Shown: positions 5,278 through 5,608 of the stretch, piece after piece | How the letters are laid out: each line of letters starts with the position of its first letter | How positions within the stretch are numbered: the first letter of the stretch is position 1 | Source: Acidobacteriota bacterium | GTDB lineage: Bacteria > Acidobacteriota > Vicinamibacteria > Marinacidobacterales > SMYC01 | DNA: 5,608 nucleotides | Assembly (NCBI GenBank): GCA_030598165.1 | Contig: JAUVQL010000079.1 | Location: 1-5,608 of the forward strand | Direction: 5' to 3' | Program-made: the position numbers and the translations under genes | The notes under the pieces: generated by a model | Told to the model about the DNA's origin: nothing | Database searches by the model: none | Seen by the model: only the letters and a program-made list of their open reading frames with translations

Positions 5278-5608
5278 TCACCTCATTCGCCCCATCAGCC
5301 GTTCCAGTTTTTTACTTTTCCCCCCCGATCGCGCAAGGGTTTTCATCATTTTGCGTGCCTCCGTAAACCGACGCAGCAATCGGTTGACATCTGAAACCGA
5401 GCACCCACTCCCCATCGCGATACGCCGGCGCCGAGATCCGTTGAGGACCGACGGGAGTCGTTGCTCGTGAATCGTCATCGAGTCCAGGATGGCCTCGAAC
5501 CTTCCGATCTCGCCCTCGTCCACCTCAGTTGGCAGCTGGGCAGCACCGGGTAAGAAGCTCAGAACCTCACTCAACGATCCCATGCGTCGGATCTGCCGAA
5601 GCTGGTCA
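5278..5608 (-). CDS. ffh: Signal recognition particle protein Ffh, C-terminal M domain (5' end outside window)
   Basis: Ffh is the protein subunit of the bacterial signal recognition particle. It binds SRP RNA and the signal sequences of nascent membrane proteins and delivers ribosomes to FtsY at the membrane. Only the last 109 codons are present, and the frame is open to the right edge, so the GTPase domains lie outside. The visible part begins DQLRQIRRMGSLSEVLSFLPG, the usual start of the M domain. It continues through an EAILDSMT-type stretch (about residues 38-45 of the fragment) to the SRP-RNA-binding segment GSRRRRIAMGSG (57-68) and a VSDVNRLLRRF helix (71-81). The tail after KMMKTL is short and basic (GGKSKKLERLMGRMR) with few methionines. 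The stop is TGA. It is the first gene of the block seen here, 39 bases upstream of the rpsP start. Identification is firm from these motifs. Confidence 0.96.
   Translation of the reverse strand, partial: DQLRQIRRMGSLSEVLSFLPGAAQLPTEVDEGEIGRFEAILDSMTIHEQRLPSVLNGSRRRRIAMGSGCSVSDVNRLLRRFTEARKMMKTLARSGGKSKKLERLMGRMR

Overview
The window reads as one co-directional block on the minus strand. From its right edge to its left it carries the 3' end of ffh, then rpsP (ribosomal protein S16), khpA (small KH-domain RNA-binding protein), rimM (30S maturation factor), trmD (tRNA m1G37 methyltransferase) and rplS (ribosomal protein L19). A very large gene for a tetratricopeptide-repeat (TPR) protein follows and runs off the left edge. 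There is no intergenic gap longer than 63 bases. No tRNA, rRNA, mobile element or CRISPR array is visible, and I recognise no internal promoter or intrinsic terminator.

Right part (about 3041-5608). This is the widely conserved ffh-rpsP-khpA-rimM-trmD-rplS translation cluster. The products target nascent membrane proteins (Ffh), build the 30S and 50S subunits (S16, L19), assist 30S assembly (RimM), bind RNA (KhpA) and modify tRNA position 37 (TrmD). Spacing is tight: a 2-base gap for khpA-rimM and an 11-base overlap for rimM-trmD. This fits a single polycistronic mRNA with translational coupling. Strong Shine-Dalgarno sites stand before rpsP, khpA and rplS. rimM and trmD lack convincing ones.

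Left part (1-2977). An uninterrupted frame of 992 codons starts 63 bases after the rplS stop codon, where many bacteria have rnhB. Reading it codon by codon gives a protein with no visible signal peptide or membrane segment. About 390 residues of N-terminal TPRs include four consecutive copies of an exact 54-residue super-repeat. A linker follows, then a second TPR module in the same 54-residue register. After that comes a long acidic, Pro-rich segment with a run of about 272 residues lacking Lys and Arg, containing eight tandem hexapeptides and later LDIPEMP-type repeats. A lone third TPR hairpin follows, and the window ends inside the gene. It looks like a cytoplasmic scaffold; its function is unknown.

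Organism: a Gram-negative-type bacterium of moderate GC content (not computed). The pairing of this cluster with a long MAK-initiated TPR protein of alternating TPR and acidic blocks recalls Acidobacteriota and deltaproteobacterial-type lineages. That is recollection and inference, not a search result. The ribosomal part is ordinary; the TPR/acidic-repeat protein is the main point of interest.
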